A DNA stretch of 64,000 nt from Daejeonella sp. H1SJ63 (lineage in GTDB: Bacteria; Bacteroidota; Bacteroidia; Sphingobacteriales; Sphingobacteriaceae): assembly GCF_029360775.1 (NCBI RefSeq), contig NZ_JARKMZ010000028.1, forward strand, positions 496,001 through 560,000, read 5' to 3'. The notes beneath the pieces are model-generated. The model did no database searches. It was not told the DNA's origin and saw nothing but the letters and a program-made list of their open reading frames with translations. Each line of letters begins with the position of its first letter. Within the stretch, counting starts at the first letter, position 1. Positions 38,601 to 47,930 of this stretch are shown here, piece after piece. The translations under genes and the position numbers were made by a program.

Positions 38601-40037
38601 TGGCTTAAACATTTTACCTTCTATACCCTGCAGAGTGAAAATAGGCAGGTACACAATCAGAATGATGATTTGGCCAAATACAGCACTATTCATCATTTTA
38701 CTTGCTGATTTTTTTACCTCACCATCCATTTCAGTTTGAGAAAGTTTGTTAATTGTTCCAAACTTCTTGCTGTGCGAAAGCTGATGCATCACCGCTTCCA
38801 CAATAATAACCGCCCCGTCTACAATTAATCCAAAGTCGAGAGCACCTAAACTCATCAGGTTACCGCTTACTTTGAATGTATTCATCAGGATGATTGCAAA
38901 AAGCATGGCCAGCGGGATAACAGATGCAACGAGCAAGCCAGCTCTGAAATTTCCAAGAAATAATACCAGAATGAATACAACAATCAGAGCACCTTCCAGT
39001 AAGTTCTTTTCAACGGTATGAATGGCATTATTGACCATTTTTGTACGGTCGAGAAAAGGCTCAATAACAACACCCTCCGGAAGTGTTTTTTGAATCAACT
39101 CAATTCTGTTTTTAACATTTTTGATCACGGCACTGCTGTTGGCATCTTTGAGCATCATAACTACAGCTCCTGATACTTCTCCCTTGTCATTAAATGTCAT
39201 AGCTCCATATCTGGTAGCATGACCTATATTGATTTTTGCAACATCCCTAATGAATATCGGGGTGCCGCCTTCACTGTTTCGGATATTGATCCCTTCAATG
39301 TCTTCTATTTTACCAATCAGACCTTCAGTTCTTACAAACAAAACTGTTGGACCCTTTTCGATGTAGGCTCCACCTGTATTCTGGTTGTTTCTTTCCAGAG
39401 CATCAAAAACATCATTAATTGTAATATTGTATGATTTGAGCTTGTTGGGGTTAACAGCAATTTCAAACTGCTTTAATTTTCCGCCAAAACTGCTGACCTC
39501 TGCCACACCTTCAACACCTAAAAGCTGTCTGCGGACTATCCAATCCTGAATTGTTCTTAGTTCTGTGGCGTCATATTTGGTTTCATATCCTTCTTTGGGC
39601 CTTACTACGTACTGGTATATCTCACCAAGTCCGGTAGAAATCGGGCCTAATTCAGGTGTTCCAATACCGGCAGGAATTTCAGTCTGGACTTTTTGAAGTC
39701 GTTCAGCAACCTGCTGTCTGGCCCAGTATACATCAATATCATCATCGAAAACAATGGTTACCAGGGAAAGTCCAAAACGGGAAAAACTTCTTATTTCTTT
39801 TAATCCCTTAATATTACTGTTTGCCTGTTCGATGGGGAAGGTAACCAGTCTTTCAATATCAGTTGCTCCAAATGATGGGGCTACTGTAATTACCTGTACC
39901 TGATTATTGGTAATATCAGGAACAGCATCTATAGGTAATTTTGTGGCTTCGTATGATCCGTATAAAATCAAACCAATAACGAAAAGGCCAACAATGAGTT
40001 TATTCTTTACAGAAAACTCTATAATTGCATTGAGCAT
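35685..40037 (-). CDS. Heavy-metal RND pump (CzcA/CusA) fused to a TolC-type outer-membrane factor
   Basis: A 1450-residue fusion. Residues 1 to about 1035 are an HME-type RND permease: KLPIDAVPDITNNQVQV, the TM4 acidic motif DFGLIVDGAVIIVEAV, and the second-half helices. The DFGxxVDGAV form suggests divalent cations (Co, Zn, Cd, Ni) more than copper. Then a hydrophobic segment ending NAHAQ (about 1045-1060) looks like a retained signal peptide, followed by a TolC-like channel domain (about 1062-1450, SLEAAIDTALKNNLSIKNE onward). Signal peptidase cutting at AHA-Q could free the channel. Such fusions are known in Bacteroidota. It is transcribed ahead of the adaptor gene. Confidence 0.93.
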   Translation of the reverse strand: MLNAIIEFSVKNKLIVGLFVIGLILYGSYEATKLPIDAVPDITNNQVQVITVAPSFGATDIERLVTFPIEQANSNIKGLKEIRSFSRFGLSLVTIVFDDDIDVYWARQQVAERLQKVQTEIPAGIGTPELGPISTGLGEIYQYVVRPKEGYETKYDATELRTIQDWIVRRQLLGVEGVAEVSSFGGKLKQFEIAVNPNKLKSYNITINDVFDALERNNQNTGGAYIEKGPTVLFVRTEGLIGKIEDIEGINIRNSEGGTPIFIRDVAKINIGHATRYGAMTFNDKGEVSGAVVMMLKDANSSAVIKNVKNRIELIQKTLPEGVVIEPFLDRTKMVNNAIHTVEKNLLEGALIVVFILVLFLGNFRAGLLVASVIPLAMLFAIILMNTFKVSGNLMSLGALDFGLIVDGAVIIVEAVMHQLSHSKKFGTINKLSQTEMDGEVKKSASKMMNSAVFGQIIILIVYLPIFTLQGIEGKMFKPMAQTVAFALLGAFVLSLTYIPMMSSWFLSKKIHHEPNFSDRIMYKVEYFYQHALTKILRFPKLVIGTVVSMFIAAIIILSNMGGEFIPALEEGDFAIDTRVLTGSNLNTTIESTTKAAHILKTKFPEVEKVVTKIGSGEVPTDPMPMEASDLMVILKDKEEWTSASNFNELAEKMGKALEAVPGITTGFQFPVQMRFNELMTGARQDVVLKIFGEDLDTLALYADKLGHIVNGVQGSQDLFVEPVTGMPQIVISYNRAAIAQYNLNIADINRVINTAFAGQSSGLVFEGEKRFDLAVRLDMDQRKDLEDVKNLLIPTPQGTSVPLYQLAGVDIKNGPNQIQREDAKRRIVVGFNVRGRDVQSIVNELQTKVEQKVKLPTGYYITYGGAFENLNAAKQRLMIAVPVSLLLIFILLFFAFNSIKHGLLIYTAIPLSAIGGIYLLALRGMPFSISAGVGFIALFGVAVLNGIVLIAEFNRLKESGMKDLNRIVIMGTKVRLRPVMMTAFVASLGFLPMALSNGAGAEVQKPLATVVIGGLMIATLLTLFVLPILYIIFESTVKIKIPVKTTSIILALFFAGSVNAHAQDGISLEAAIDTALKNNLSIKNEKLRSDYQQALIRSSANIPHASLSTEYGQINSNYNDSRFGISQAFSFPTVYSNQKKLLNEEYKSAVLSVSLKEAEIKKAVSQIFSAILILREKEKLLTETDSIYTEFLNKALIRFKAGESNTLEKATAQTQKSAIYLQLKALQEEIKLAKLQFRLLLNTTSDIEPYSEKKKMELMQPDKSAVITEHPLSRISVQQKEIAAANTRLEKSKMLPDLSLGYFNTSIKGTGADNIYYSSDKRFGAASFGIGIPLFTGAQKARVNASKLSESIAENAYQNQVLNLETQYTASMSQFENYSQSADYFEKNSLTESKLIRETANKQFINGEINYLDWVLLNNQAVIIQSNYLDLIKNLNESIINLNFLSSKK

Positions 40038-40125
40038 AAGTCTCTATTTAACATTTATCTTAAAAAGTATACAATAAGTAAGCAAAGCTTTTAAGGTTTG
40101 CTTAATATGAAATATCCGATAATTG

Positions 40126-40560
40126 TTAACAGAATCTTGGAGGTTGCCAGATGTTAGAAAGGTAGGCTGATTTAAAGAATATCTTATACTGAGCTTTGAA
40201 AGTATTTATTTCACTTTCAAATGGTTTAGCAACTTTGTAGGAATAAAGGGTTGGTGCAAATGTCGGGCTTAGAATATTTACACATCCATCATGGGATTTG
40301 AAAGGTAAGCGCATATCCTTATCATAATCGCCATAACGTATATTATTGTTTGAATAATGAATTTTAAGAAATGTCCATAACGTTGTGCCTTCATTTAACC
40401 GCTTATGTTCAGCAAAATGCTCAATAAGCAGAGGAAGCTTTAATATCTGATATAATTCTGTGGTAGAAATCAGAAAAGCTGAGAGCAGAAGTATGGAAAT
40501 TGCCTTTTTCAATAAACAAAGATACAATTTATTGTAATGAGAAAGTGTGACAAATATCAC
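40126..40560 (-). CDS. Small hypothetical protein associated with metal-efflux genes
   Basis: A 144-residue protein with one N-terminal hydrophobic segment (about 17-35) and a His/Asp-bearing soluble part: LIEHFAEHKRLN, a block around DYDKDMRLPFKSHDGC. Similar small proteins with an EHxxEH and LPFK pattern commonly precede RND metal pumps in Bacteroidota, and this one ends 88 bases before the pump start. It may be a periplasmic or membrane metal-handling factor. The start is uncertain; the hydrophobic segment could be a signal peptide if translation begins nearer to it. No catalytic motif is visible. Confidence 0.7.
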   Translation of the reverse strand: MIFVTLSHYNKLYLCLLKKAISILLLSAFLISTTELYQILKLPLLIEHFAEHKRLNEGTTLWTFLKIHYSNNNIRYGDYDKDMRLPFKSHDGCVNILSPTFAPTLYSYKVAKPFESEINTFKAQYKIFFKSAYLSNIWQPPRFC

Positions 40561-40571
40561 TCATTTTACAA

Positions 40572-41243
40572 TTAGGGCTGATCTGGTTTCCCTTTGATGT
40601 TAAGATCCTTTATCCTGTTTCGGATTTTGGTCATGAATTCATCGCCAGGATCATTTTTACTTGTCAGGTAATTGGGGTCAGTTTCTTTCCATAGTGGATG
40701 ACCAATAAATGATTTGTATTCATGATGTCCGATAACATACTCAATATCGTATTTGCTTTTGAGATAACGGATTAATGCCTCATTAGCATCAAGCTGCTTT
40801 TTGGTAAGCGGTGCATTCGTTCCCCCCACATTTTCAACACCAATGGCACAATAATTAAGTCCGATCACATGTCGTGCAAATGTCGTTTCAGGTAATTGTC
40901 TGAATATTACTCCATCGCGATCGACCAGAAACTGTGCCGAAACATTTAAGCTGCTTGCACCTGCAAGTCCCTTTCTGGCACCGGGAAGCAGGGTGGGGTT
41001 CATAGCATCAAAAGATTTTTCAAGTGATGGAATAGCGGTCCAGTGAAGTACAATTATTTTGGGAACAATAGTAGCAGAATCCTTAATAATGCCATGTCTG
41101 GCTTTTAAGTATTCAACCGAAAGTCTTTCCCTTTCTTTGTCAAAAATCACCGGTTTGTTAAATGTTCTGAATGTTTGCGCACCGGCACATCCGGATAGGG
41201 TCAAAACCCCAAGTATGCAGATTAGTTTAATCACGATTTTCAT
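40572..41243 (-). CDS. N-acetylmuramoyl-L-alanine amidase (AmpD-like), lipoprotein
   Basis: About 223 residues from ATG 41243; a TTG at 41267 would add eight residues ahead of the signal peptide and is less likely. Signal peptide with lipobox LSGC. The amidase_2 fold is shown by KIIVLHWTAIPS (zinc His), SAQFLVDRDGVIFRQLPE, ARHVIGLNYCAIGVENVGG, VIGHHEYKSF and the late TDPNYLTSKNDPGDEF. It would cleave the muramic acid-L-Ala bond of peptidoglycan fragments in the periplasm, probably for cell-wall recycling. It is 11 bases upstream of the small metal-associated gene but probably functionally separate. Confidence 0.88.
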   Translation of the reverse strand: MKIVIKLICILGVLTLSGCAGAQTFRTFNKPVIFDKERERLSVEYLKARHGIIKDSATIVPKIIVLHWTAIPSLEKSFDAMNPTLLPGARKGLAGASSLNVSAQFLVDRDGVIFRQLPETTFARHVIGLNYCAIGVENVGGTNAPLTKKQLDANEALIRYLKSKYDIEYVIGHHEYKSFIGHPLWKETDPNYLTSKNDPGDEFMTKIRNRIKDLNIKGKPDQP

Positions 41244-41369
41244 CTTAGAAATTATATAGATTCTCAATTTTTTAAATGTAATTGTTATCTCTTAAAATCA
41301 GCAACATTTTTATACATTAGATTTTTACCTCAATTCTGTTGAGGATAATAAGTAATATATAGTTTAATC

Positions 41370-42596
41370 ATGGAAACAATTCTAAGTGATACAGGAATTA
41401 CAAATAAAGACAAAGCCAATTCTGTCAGGATCGAATCAATTGATATTCTGAGAGCAATTACCATGTTGCTTATGATATTTGTGAACGATTTTTGGTCACT
41501 CAAAAATATACCAGATGGTCTCAGGCATGTTGCAAGGGGCGTTGACGGCATAGGCCTTTCTGATGTAATCTTTCCTGCTTTCCTGTTTATCGTTGGTCTT
41601 TCCTTACCATACGCAATAAAGAACAGACGACAGAAGGGTGATACAAATTCTGATCTTTTCAAACATATTCTCCTTAGAACGGTCGCTTTAATTACAATGG
41701 GTGTATTTCTTGTTAATGGAGAAAGTATAAACCCTGAGGCAAGCGGAATAAAAAACTGGGTATGGGGACCATTATCTTGTCTTTGTTTTATTCTGATATG
41801 GAATTCATACTCAAAGAATATCAATAAATACCTTGTAAATACTCTCAGAATCGCTGGAGTTTTAATTCTGGTCTTTCTTGCATTTATCTATCGTGGCGGA
41901 GAATCCGGTGAAGTGCGTTTTGAAACTCACTGGTGGGGTATCCTTGGACTTATCGGCTGGTCATATTTTGTCAGTGGAATAATCACAGTATATTCAAAGA
42001 ACAATTTTTATGTCTTACTTGCTGCATGGCTGTTGTTTTGTGTGCTCAGCATGGTAAATAAGGCTGGATTAATATCAGATTGGTCAGTTTTAAAGATAAT
42101 TCCTGGTCCGGTGAAGGGCGGAACCCTTATCGGGCTTACCATGGGAGGGGTGCTTTCATCTATGATTTTTCAATATTATACGGAAAGAGATCAAAAGCAA
42201 AAGTTAACGATAGTATTTCTTGTGCTTTCTGTCTTGCTGATATTCCTGTCCGTTATAACAAGACCATATTGGGGATTGGCTAAACTCGGAGCTACACCTG
42301 CATGGTTGTTTCTTTGCAGTGCAATTACATTGCTTGCCTTTCTCTTTATTTATTGGCTTGCTGATGTTGGAAAGAAATCGAACTGGTTTAATCTGATCAA
42401 ACCAGCCGGAACAGATACATTACTATGCTATCTGATACCTTATTTTATATATGGGGCATACAGGTTAACCGGTTTTCAGTTTCCTGAATATCTTCTTGAA
42501 GGTGGAATAGGCCTTGTAAAATCATTTGTTTATGCTATGATATGTGTTTTTATTGCCGGAGCATTGAACAGATCAGGAATAAGACTTAAAATTTAA
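41370..42596 (+). CDS. DUF5009/HGSNAT-like multi-pass membrane acyltransferase-related protein
   Basis: A 408-residue membrane protein with about ten helices. The opening RIESIDILRAITMLLMIFVND and the GLSDVIFPAFLFIVGLSLPYA segment are typical of the DUF5009/heparan-alpha-glucosaminide N-acetyltransferase-like family (related to acyltransferase-3/YeiB folds). Eukaryotic HGSNAT acetylates terminal glucosamine across a membrane; bacterial members are mostly uncharacterised. It is divergent to the amidase gene (126 bases between starts). A terminator-like hairpin follows at 42670, so it is likely monocistronic. A link to amino-sugar acylation in this region is attractive but only inferred. Confidence 0.8.
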   Translation: METILSDTGITNKDKANSVRIESIDILRAITMLLMIFVNDFWSLKNIPDGLRHVARGVDGIGLSDVIFPAFLFIVGLSLPYAIKNRRQKGDTNSDLFKHILLRTVALITMGVFLVNGESINPEASGIKNWVWGPLSCLCFILIWNSYSKNINKYLVNTLRIAGVLILVFLAFIYRGGESGEVRFETHWWGILGLIGWSYFVSGIITVYSKNNFYVLLAAWLLFCVLSMVNKAGLISDWSVLKIIPGPVKGGTLIGLTMGGVLSSMIFQYYTERDQKQKLTIVFLVLSVLLIFLSVITRPYWGLAKLGATPAWLFLCSAITLLAFLFIYWLADVGKKSNWFNLIKPAGTDTLLCYLIPYFIYGAYRLTGFQFPEYLLEGGIGLVKSFVYAMICVFIAGALNRSGIRLKI

Positions 42597-42669
42597 ATAA
42601 ATAAGATTTTTGTTCTAAATTTTTAAGCTTTTGTGTGATTTTCGTAACGATTTCATATTAGTTTTAAAA

Positions 42670-42705
42670 GAATAATCACAATTGTGTAATTATTCATTTT
42701 TTTTT
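42670..42705 (+). terminator. Terminator-like dyad after DUF5009 gene
   Basis: GAATAAT...ATTATTC arms flank the perfect palindrome CACAATTGTG, with a 2-base asymmetry, and nine T follow at 42697-42705. It is probably an intrinsic terminator for 41370-42596. The CACAATTGTG core could alternatively be an operator. Confidence 0.55.
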
Positions 42706-42836
42706 CCTAGAATTATGAACTGATAATTTCTTGCTTTGATCAGACTGATTTTCCTGTCCGAATAACAGCTGATTATCTATTGAACTTATTGATACAGAAC
42801 CTGTAAAACCAAAATAAATTAAATACTGCAACAATT

Positions 42837-43136
42837 ATGGATAGTGCAAAAACACATGAAATTCTTCAAAGCCCCGCATTTAAAAAGCTGGTTAAAACAA
42901 GATGGAACACATCACTCATCTTTACTTTTTTAATGCTGTTTGTTTACATCGGCTTTTTGCTGATTATAGCTTATAATAAAGACCTTCTTAAAATACCAAT
43001 GGGCGATTCATTAAACCTGGCTATTGTTGTAGGTTTAGGTATCATTCTGTTTTCATGGATTATCACCGGAGCTTATGTTTACTGGGCGAATAATTACTAT
43101 GATTCTGCTGTAAACGAAATCAAAAAAGAATTTTAA
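42837..43136 (+). CDS. DUF485 small membrane protein (YjcH-like)
   Basis: A 99-residue protein with two membrane helices (about 25-47 and 61-84). The pattern ILQSPAFKKLVKTRWNTSLIF is the standard DUF485 start. In many bacteria this small protein is encoded directly before the acetate symporter ActP, as here with 22 bases between. Its role is thought to be accessory to the symporter. Confidence 0.92.
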   Translation: MDSAKTHEILQSPAFKKLVKTRWNTSLIFTFLMLFVYIGFLLIIAYNKDLLKIPMGDSLNLAIVVGLGIILFSWIITGAYVYWANNYYDSAVNEIKKEF

Positions 43137-43158
43137 TATCAATCATCTATAAAGAATT

Positions 43159-44739
43159 ATGTCCTTCAATTTACTATTACAGGCTAATCCCACGGGACCT
43201 GCATCTACACTGGGTACCGCTAATCCGGTATCAATAGCTATATTTTTCTTATTTGTTGCTGTGACCTTATATATTACCTATTGGGCAGCTAAAAAAACAA
43301 AGACCGGCTCAGAATTTTATGCCGCAGGCCGTAATATTTCAGGATTCCAAAACGGGCTTGCACTTGCTGGTGATTACATGAGTGCTGCCTCATTCCTGGG
43401 TATTGCCGGGATGGTGGCAACTAAGGGTTATGACGGATTGATCTATTCAATTGGTTTCCTTGTAGGATGGCCATTGATTATGTTCCTTGTAGCAGAACCA
43501 TTGAGGAACCTTGGTAAATACACTTTTGCGGATGTTGTTGCATATCGTTTGAAGCAAAGACCTATTCGTATTGCTTCTTCGGTAGGATCACTGCTGACTA
43601 TTTCATTCTATCTGATTGCTCAGATGGTAGGAGCAGGGGGATTGATCAAAACTCTTTTTGGGTTGAATTATGAAGTTGCTGTTTTTGTTGTGGGGATTGT
43701 AATGACACTATATGTTCTTTTCGGGGGGATGCTTGCTACAACCTGGGTACAAATCATTAAAGCAGTACTTTTACTTTCCGGAGCTACAATACTGGTATTG
43801 CTGGCCATGTCAAAATTCAATTTTAATCCGGCTGTTTTATTCGAGTCAGTTTCAAGTCAGTACGGTTCTGATATGCTTGCTCCCGGTGGATTTATTACTA
43901 ATCCGCTTGATGCATTATCACTTGGTCTGGCATTGATGCTTGGTACTGCCGGACTTCCGCATATTTTAATGCGTTTCTTTACAGTTCCTGATGATAAAGC
44001 TGCCAGAAAATCAGTATTTGTGGCTACCGGCTTTATTGGATATTTCTACATTCTGACTTTCTTTATCGGATTCTCTGCATTAGCATTGGTGGGTAAGGAC
44101 TCGATTATGGCTATAGATAAAGGAGGTAACATGGCTGCATTGTTATTAGCTGAGAATACAGGTGGAAGTGCATTTCTTGGATTTATTGCTTCCGTTGCTT
44201 TTGCTACAATCCTTGCAGTTGTTGCAGGTTTAACTCTTTCAGGAGCTTCAAGTATTTCGCATGACCTGTATGTAAATGTTGTGAAACATGGTGTTTCTGA
44301 TGAAAAAGGCGAAATGAAGGTGGCAAAGAGAGCTACCATTTTCCTTGGAATACTTGCTGTTATCCTTGGCTTGATTTTTAAAGGACAGAATGTTGCATTC
44401 ATGGTAGGTCTGGCATTCTCAATCGCAGCCAGTGCAAACTTCCCTGCATTGCTTATGTCTATACTCTGGAAAGGATTTACCACTCGCGGTGCAGTTTGGT
44501 GTATGGTAACAGGAGCTTCCTTATCTCTTATTTTAATTGTGATCAGTCCGACAATATGGGTAGATATTCTTGGCAATAGTGAAGCTATATTTCCTTTGAA
44601 GAACCCAACTATCGTTTCAATGACATCTGCATTCATTGTGGGAGTTATTGTTTCATTAGTAAAACCGGAACCTGATGCAGTTGAGAAGTTTGAAAGCGAG
44701 AAACTCCGAACATATTTAGGAGTAGGATCAGAAAAATAA
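43159..44739 (+). CDS. actP: Cation/acetate symporter, ActP-like (SSS family)
   Basis: A 526-residue sodium:solute symporter with about thirteen helices. [23 protein letters not shown] and [19 protein letters not shown] are hallmarks of ActP and its glycolate/pyruvate relatives. DUF485 precedes it and a PLP lyase gene follows after a terminator. It would bring acetate or a related short monocarboxylate into the cytoplasm, matching an acetyl group freed by the secreted amidohydrolases. The specific acid may instead be pyruvate or glycolate. Confidence 0.9.
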   Translation: MSFNLLLQANPTGPASTLGTANPVSIAIFFLFVAVTLYITYWAAKKTKTGSEFYAAGRNISGFQNGLALAGDYMSAASFLGIAGMVATKGYDGLIYSIGFLVGWPLIMFLVAEPLRNLGKYTFADVVAYRLKQRPIRIASSVGSLLTISFYLIAQMVGAGGLIKTLFGLNYEVAVFVVGIVMTLYVLFGGMLATTWVQIIKAVLLLSGATILVLLAMSKFNFNPAVLFESVSSQYGSDMLAPGGFITNPLDALSLGLALMLGTAGLPHILMRFFTVPDDKAARKSVFVATGFIGYFYILTFFIGFSALALVGKDSIMAIDKGGNMAALLLAENTGGSAFLGFIASVAFATILAVVAGLTLSGASSISHDLYVNVVKHGVSDEKGEMKVAKRATIFLGILAVILGLIFKGQNVAFMVGLAFSIAASANFPALLMSILWKGFTTRGAVWCMVTGASLSLILIVISPTIWVDILGNSEAIFPLKNPTIVSMTSAFIVGVIVSLVKPEPDAVEKFESEKLRTYLGVGSEK

Positions 44740-44747
44740 TAATCCAT

Positions 44748-44782
44748 GTCTGATCAGCGTAAAGCTGGTCAGACTTTTTTTT
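44748..44782 (+). terminator. Intrinsic terminator after actP
   Basis: GTCTGATCAGC-GTAAA-GCTGGTCAGAC, an 11-bp stem with one G-U pair, followed by a run of T up to 44782. It lies just before the PLP enzyme gene, so that gene may rely on read-through or on its own start. Confidence 0.88.
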
Positions 44783-44803
44783 AATACAATAAATTTTCAT
44801 AAT

Positions 44804-46024
44804 ATGAAACGCAGAGACCTTCTTAAAGGTTTAACAGTTCTTCCTTTAGCCGGAGGAATATTGTCAGAAAGTGCAACAGGTGCAGAACTGTCGGGCGGAG
44901 CATCAGTTGTATCAGCAGCAGCAAAAAGAGACCTGTTTAAAGAACTTGGTATCCGTACATTCATTAATGCCAGGGCAACGCTTACATTCATGACTGGTTC
45001 ATTGATGCAGGATGAAGTGCTTGATGCAATAAATAACTCATCCAGAAGATATTGTATGCTCGATGAACTTCAGGATAAGGTAGGTGCGAAAATTGCTGAA
45101 TTATGTCATGCTGAGGCAGCTACGGTAACTTCTGGTGCGTTTTCTGCTATAATGCTCGGAACTGCCGGAGTGCTTTCTGGAAATGATCCAAAGAAAGCTG
45201 CTATGATTCCGCATCTTGCGGGTAGTGGTATGAAAACTGAAGTAATCATGCAGAAAGGGCATAATATAGGTTATTATCAGGCAATGCAGAACTGTGGAGT
45301 AACCATGGTATGGATTGAAACACGCGAAGAGCTTGAGCAGGCTATAAGTGATAAAACTGCAATGATGGCTTTTATGAACTGCAATACCAATTCCGGAAAA
45401 ATTAAACATCAGGAATGGCTGGAGGTTGCTAAGAAACATAATATTCCTACATTGATTGATATCGCAGCTGATGTGCCTCCTATTGAAAACCTTTGGAAAT
45501 TTAATGAAATGGGTTTTGACCTTGTATGTTTGTCAGGCGGTAAAGCGATCCGTGGCCCTCAGAGTTCTGGTGTTTTAATGGGTAAGAAGGACTTGATCGC
45601 GGCAGCCCGTATCAGCGCTTCTCCAAGAGCAAGTACGATTGGAAGAGGTCACAAAGTAAACAAAGAAGAGATACTTGGTTTATATGTTGCTATTGATCGA
45701 TTTATCCGTAAAGGTGAAGAAGAATGGAATTATTGGTTAAAGCAGATTGCACATATTGAGAATGCAGTTAAAAATATTAAAGGGGTAAAAACACGGGTGT
45801 TTGTTCCTGAGATTGCAAATGCTACACCTAATCTGGAAATTTCATGGGATCCGGCTATTCTTCCTCTTACAGGTGAGCAGGTTCAGAATGGGCTGCGTAA
45901 TGGAGATCCCGGGATTGAATTGAATTTCGGTAAAAACAATATTTCGCTTGTTACCTTTATTATGGTTCCGGGAGAAGAAAAGATCGTTGCAACAAGAATC
46001 AGAGAAGAGTTAACTAAGGTTTAA
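44804..46024 (+). CDS. Tat-exported PLP-dependent SelA/DgaE-like lyase (copy 2)
   Basis: A 406-residue paralogue of 2268-3509 and 59003-60223. Twin-arginine signal KRRDLLKGLTVLPLAGG, then a Ser/Ala-rich spacer to KRDLFKELG at about 41. The Schiff-base Lys is K247 in SGGKAIRGPQSS; the Asp partner is in TLIDIAADVPP. The residue pattern of the active-site loop differs from the other two copies (INARATLTFMTG versus INASGPYTAIS and INAAGTYTTMT), and CMLDELQDKVG replaces VMYGEVQDKVG. A distinct substrate is therefore likely. It is downstream of actP and converges with the amidohydrolase/lactate-permease operon. Two terminators follow. Confidence 0.87.
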   Translation: MKRRDLLKGLTVLPLAGGILSESATGAELSGGASVVSAAAKRDLFKELGIRTFINARATLTFMTGSLMQDEVLDAINNSSRRYCMLDELQDKVGAKIAELCHAEAATVTSGAFSAIMLGTAGVLSGNDPKKAAMIPHLAGSGMKTEVIMQKGHNIGYYQAMQNCGVTMVWIETREELEQAISDKTAMMAFMNCNTNSGKIKHQEWLEVAKKHNIPTLIDIAADVPPIENLWKFNEMGFDLVCLSGGKAIRGPQSSGVLMGKKDLIAAARISASPRASTIGRGHKVNKEEILGLYVAIDRFIRKGEEEWNYWLKQIAHIENAVKNIKGVKTRVFVPEIANATPNLEISWDPAILPLTGEQVQNGLRNGDPGIELNFGKNNISLVTFIMVPGEEKIVATRIREELTKV

Positions 46025-46045
46025 TCCTCTTTCACTGATTTACAT

Positions 46046-46083
46046 AAAAAAGGAGAGTGTTTTTTGAGACACTCTCCTTTTTT
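46046..46083. terminator. Bidirectional intrinsic terminator
   Basis: A-run then GGAGAGTGT, 8-base loop, ACACTCTCC then T-run. The A/T tails allow action on both strands. It ends the PLP gene transcript. Confidence 0.92.
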
Positions 46084-46184
46084 ATGTAATAATTATTAGG
46101 CTTCGGAAGAGTTTAGCTGCTGTTTTTTAGTTATGGGCATTTAATCAGGTACGAATTCCGTATTTCAGGAAGTGTGCAGAAAAT

Positions 46185-46220
46185 AAAAAGGGGCAGTGCA
46201 AAATGCACTGCCCCTTTTTT
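46185..46220. terminator. Bidirectional terminator after the lactate permease gene
   Basis: AAAAAGGGGCAGTGCA, loop AAA, TGCACTGCCCCTTTTT. It lies just past the stop of the minus-strand permease (46228). With the hairpin at 46046 it fully insulates the two converging operons. Confidence 0.92.
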
Positions 46221-46227
46221 ATGGATT

Positions 46228-47895
46228 TCAATGCACCACCATATTAGAAAATGGTATCACATATGCCTGCAGGAATACAAACAATCCTACCAAAGCCGCT
46301 AATGCTATACTATGAAAGAAGACGTACCTTAAAATTTGTCCCTCATGGCCATACCAGTTTGTTGCTGTACTGGCAACAACGATACTCTGAGCATCCACCA
46401 TCTTGCCCATCACACCTCCGGCACTGTTAGCTGCAGCCATTAAAACAGGGCTAACTCCGGTTTGTTTGGCAGTAATAGTCTGCAAACTCCCAAACAACAC
46501 ATTAGATGCAGTGTCAGATCCGGTTAATGCAACACCAAGCCATCCCAGCATAGTGCCGAAGAAAGGATATAAAACTCCCGTCTTAGCCAGGGCAAGCCCT
46601 AATGTGGCATCTGCTCCCGAATATTTCGTGACATATCCTAAAGCCAGCATGGCTGCAATGGTGATAAGCGAAAATCTGACTCTCCATAAAGTCTGTAAAT
46701 AAACCTTGAGCATTTCTACTATAGAATAGCCTATGGCAAATCCAGCTATTACGGCAGCCAGTAGTATTCCGGTACCTGTAGCTGATATCCAGTTAAGTTT
46801 AAATATTGCCTCCTCAGTTTTTGCCGGTTTGTCGGCTGTTGGTATTGGTGCAATAGGAGGGGAGCGTTTAACCAGATTATGTAAATAGCTTACCTCATAT
46901 TCAGGAGCAGAAATTGAATTAAGCGATTTCTTTACAGTTGGAACACCCCAGGCAAAAATAAACAGGGTCAGAATTACCCATGGAGTCCATGCTCTGATGA
47001 TGTCTTTATTTGAAACAGAAGTAGGGTCAGCTTCCAGTTTAACCGTGTCTTCAGCTTGTGGGAGCTCCCATATAGTTTTAGGCTGCCAGAATTTAAGAAG
47101 TACAATTATCGAAATGATGGACGCAATGGAGGCAAAAATATCTACCAGCCATGGACCATGATAATTAGCAACCAAAAATTGTGTTATTGCAAATGATAAT
47201 CCGGCTGTAAATGCAGCAGGCCATACGGCAATCATTCCTCTGAAGCCAGCCATTGCCCAGATTACCCAAAATGGGACAATAAATGAGAATAATGGGAGTT
47301 GTCTGCCAACCATTGCAGATAACTTTAACAGATCGATGTCTGTAACAGCTGCAAGAGCAATAATTGGTGTTCCTAAAGCCCCGAAAGCCACCGGAGCTGT
47401 ATTTGCGATCAGTGATAAACCACATGCCGCCAGAGGTCTGAATCCTAACTGAATAAGGATTGCAGCAGTAATAGCCACAGGGGTACCAAAACCTGCAGCT
47501 CCTTCAAAAAATGCACCAAATGCAAATGCAATCAGAATGACCTGAATCCTTGGATCGGGAGCTATGGTAGAAAGGTGCATTCTTATGAGGGTAAACAATC
47601 CTTTGTTTACTGTAAGCTGATAAAGGAATATCAGGTTTAAGACAATCCATCCAATCGGAAACAATCCGTATGCACCTCCATAAACTGTGGTAGCAGCTAC
47701 TGCCGGAACAGGCATGTTAAATGCATAAAGGGCAACTAAAATAGCTACAGCCAGGCCAAGCACTGCAGCGAGATGTATCCTTATGTGAAATATTGCTATT
47801 GAACCAAGAAGTACAATAATAGGAAGTGCTGCAAGCACAGTAGAGATTATGGCATTATTAAAGGGGTCGTAGTTTTGTGCCCAGATTTGTTCCAT
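46228..47895 (-). CDS. lldP: L-lactate permease (LctP/LldP family)
   Basis: A 555-residue inner-membrane carrier with about thirteen helices. Typical features are the start region SIAIFHIRIHLAAVLGLAVA, GFGTPVAITAAILIQLGFRP, ALGTPIIALAAVT, and the late GSDTASNVLFGSLQTITA. It transports lactate or glycolate with protons. It is the last gene of a minus-strand operon that begins with the secreted amidohydrolase at 51257, so its cargo is probably a 2-hydroxy acid released in the periplasm. The gap to RidA upstream is 35 bases. Confidence 0.93.
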   Translation of the reverse strand: MEQIWAQNYDPFNNAIISTVLAALPIIVLLGSIAIFHIRIHLAAVLGLAVAILVALYAFNMPVPAVAATTVYGGAYGLFPIGWIVLNLIFLYQLTVNKGLFTLIRMHLSTIAPDPRIQVILIAFAFGAFFEGAAGFGTPVAITAAILIQLGFRPLAACGLSLIANTAPVAFGALGTPIIALAAVTDIDLLKLSAMVGRQLPLFSFIVPFWVIWAMAGFRGMIAVWPAAFTAGLSFAITQFLVANYHGPWLVDIFASIASIISIIVLLKFWQPKTIWELPQAEDTVKLEADPTSVSNKDIIRAWTPWVILTLFIFAWGVPTVKKSLNSISAPEYEVSYLHNLVKRSPPIAPIPTADKPAKTEEAIFKLNWISATGTGILLAAVIAGFAIGYSIVEMLKVYLQTLWRVRFSLITIAAMLALGYVTKYSGADATLGLALAKTGVLYPFFGTMLGWLGVALTGSDTASNVLFGSLQTITAKQTGVSPVLMAAANSAGGVMGKMVDAQSIVVASTATNWYGHEGQILRYVFFHSIALAALVGLFVFLQAYVIPFSNMVVH

Positions 47896-47930
47896 TGGGT
47901 TAAGATTTAGTTTAGCGTATCAGTTTTTGA

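Noticed and set aside
44046-44747. 233-residue minus-strand ORF inside actP
   Set aside because: It lies wholly antisense to a clear symporter gene and mirrors its codon pattern.
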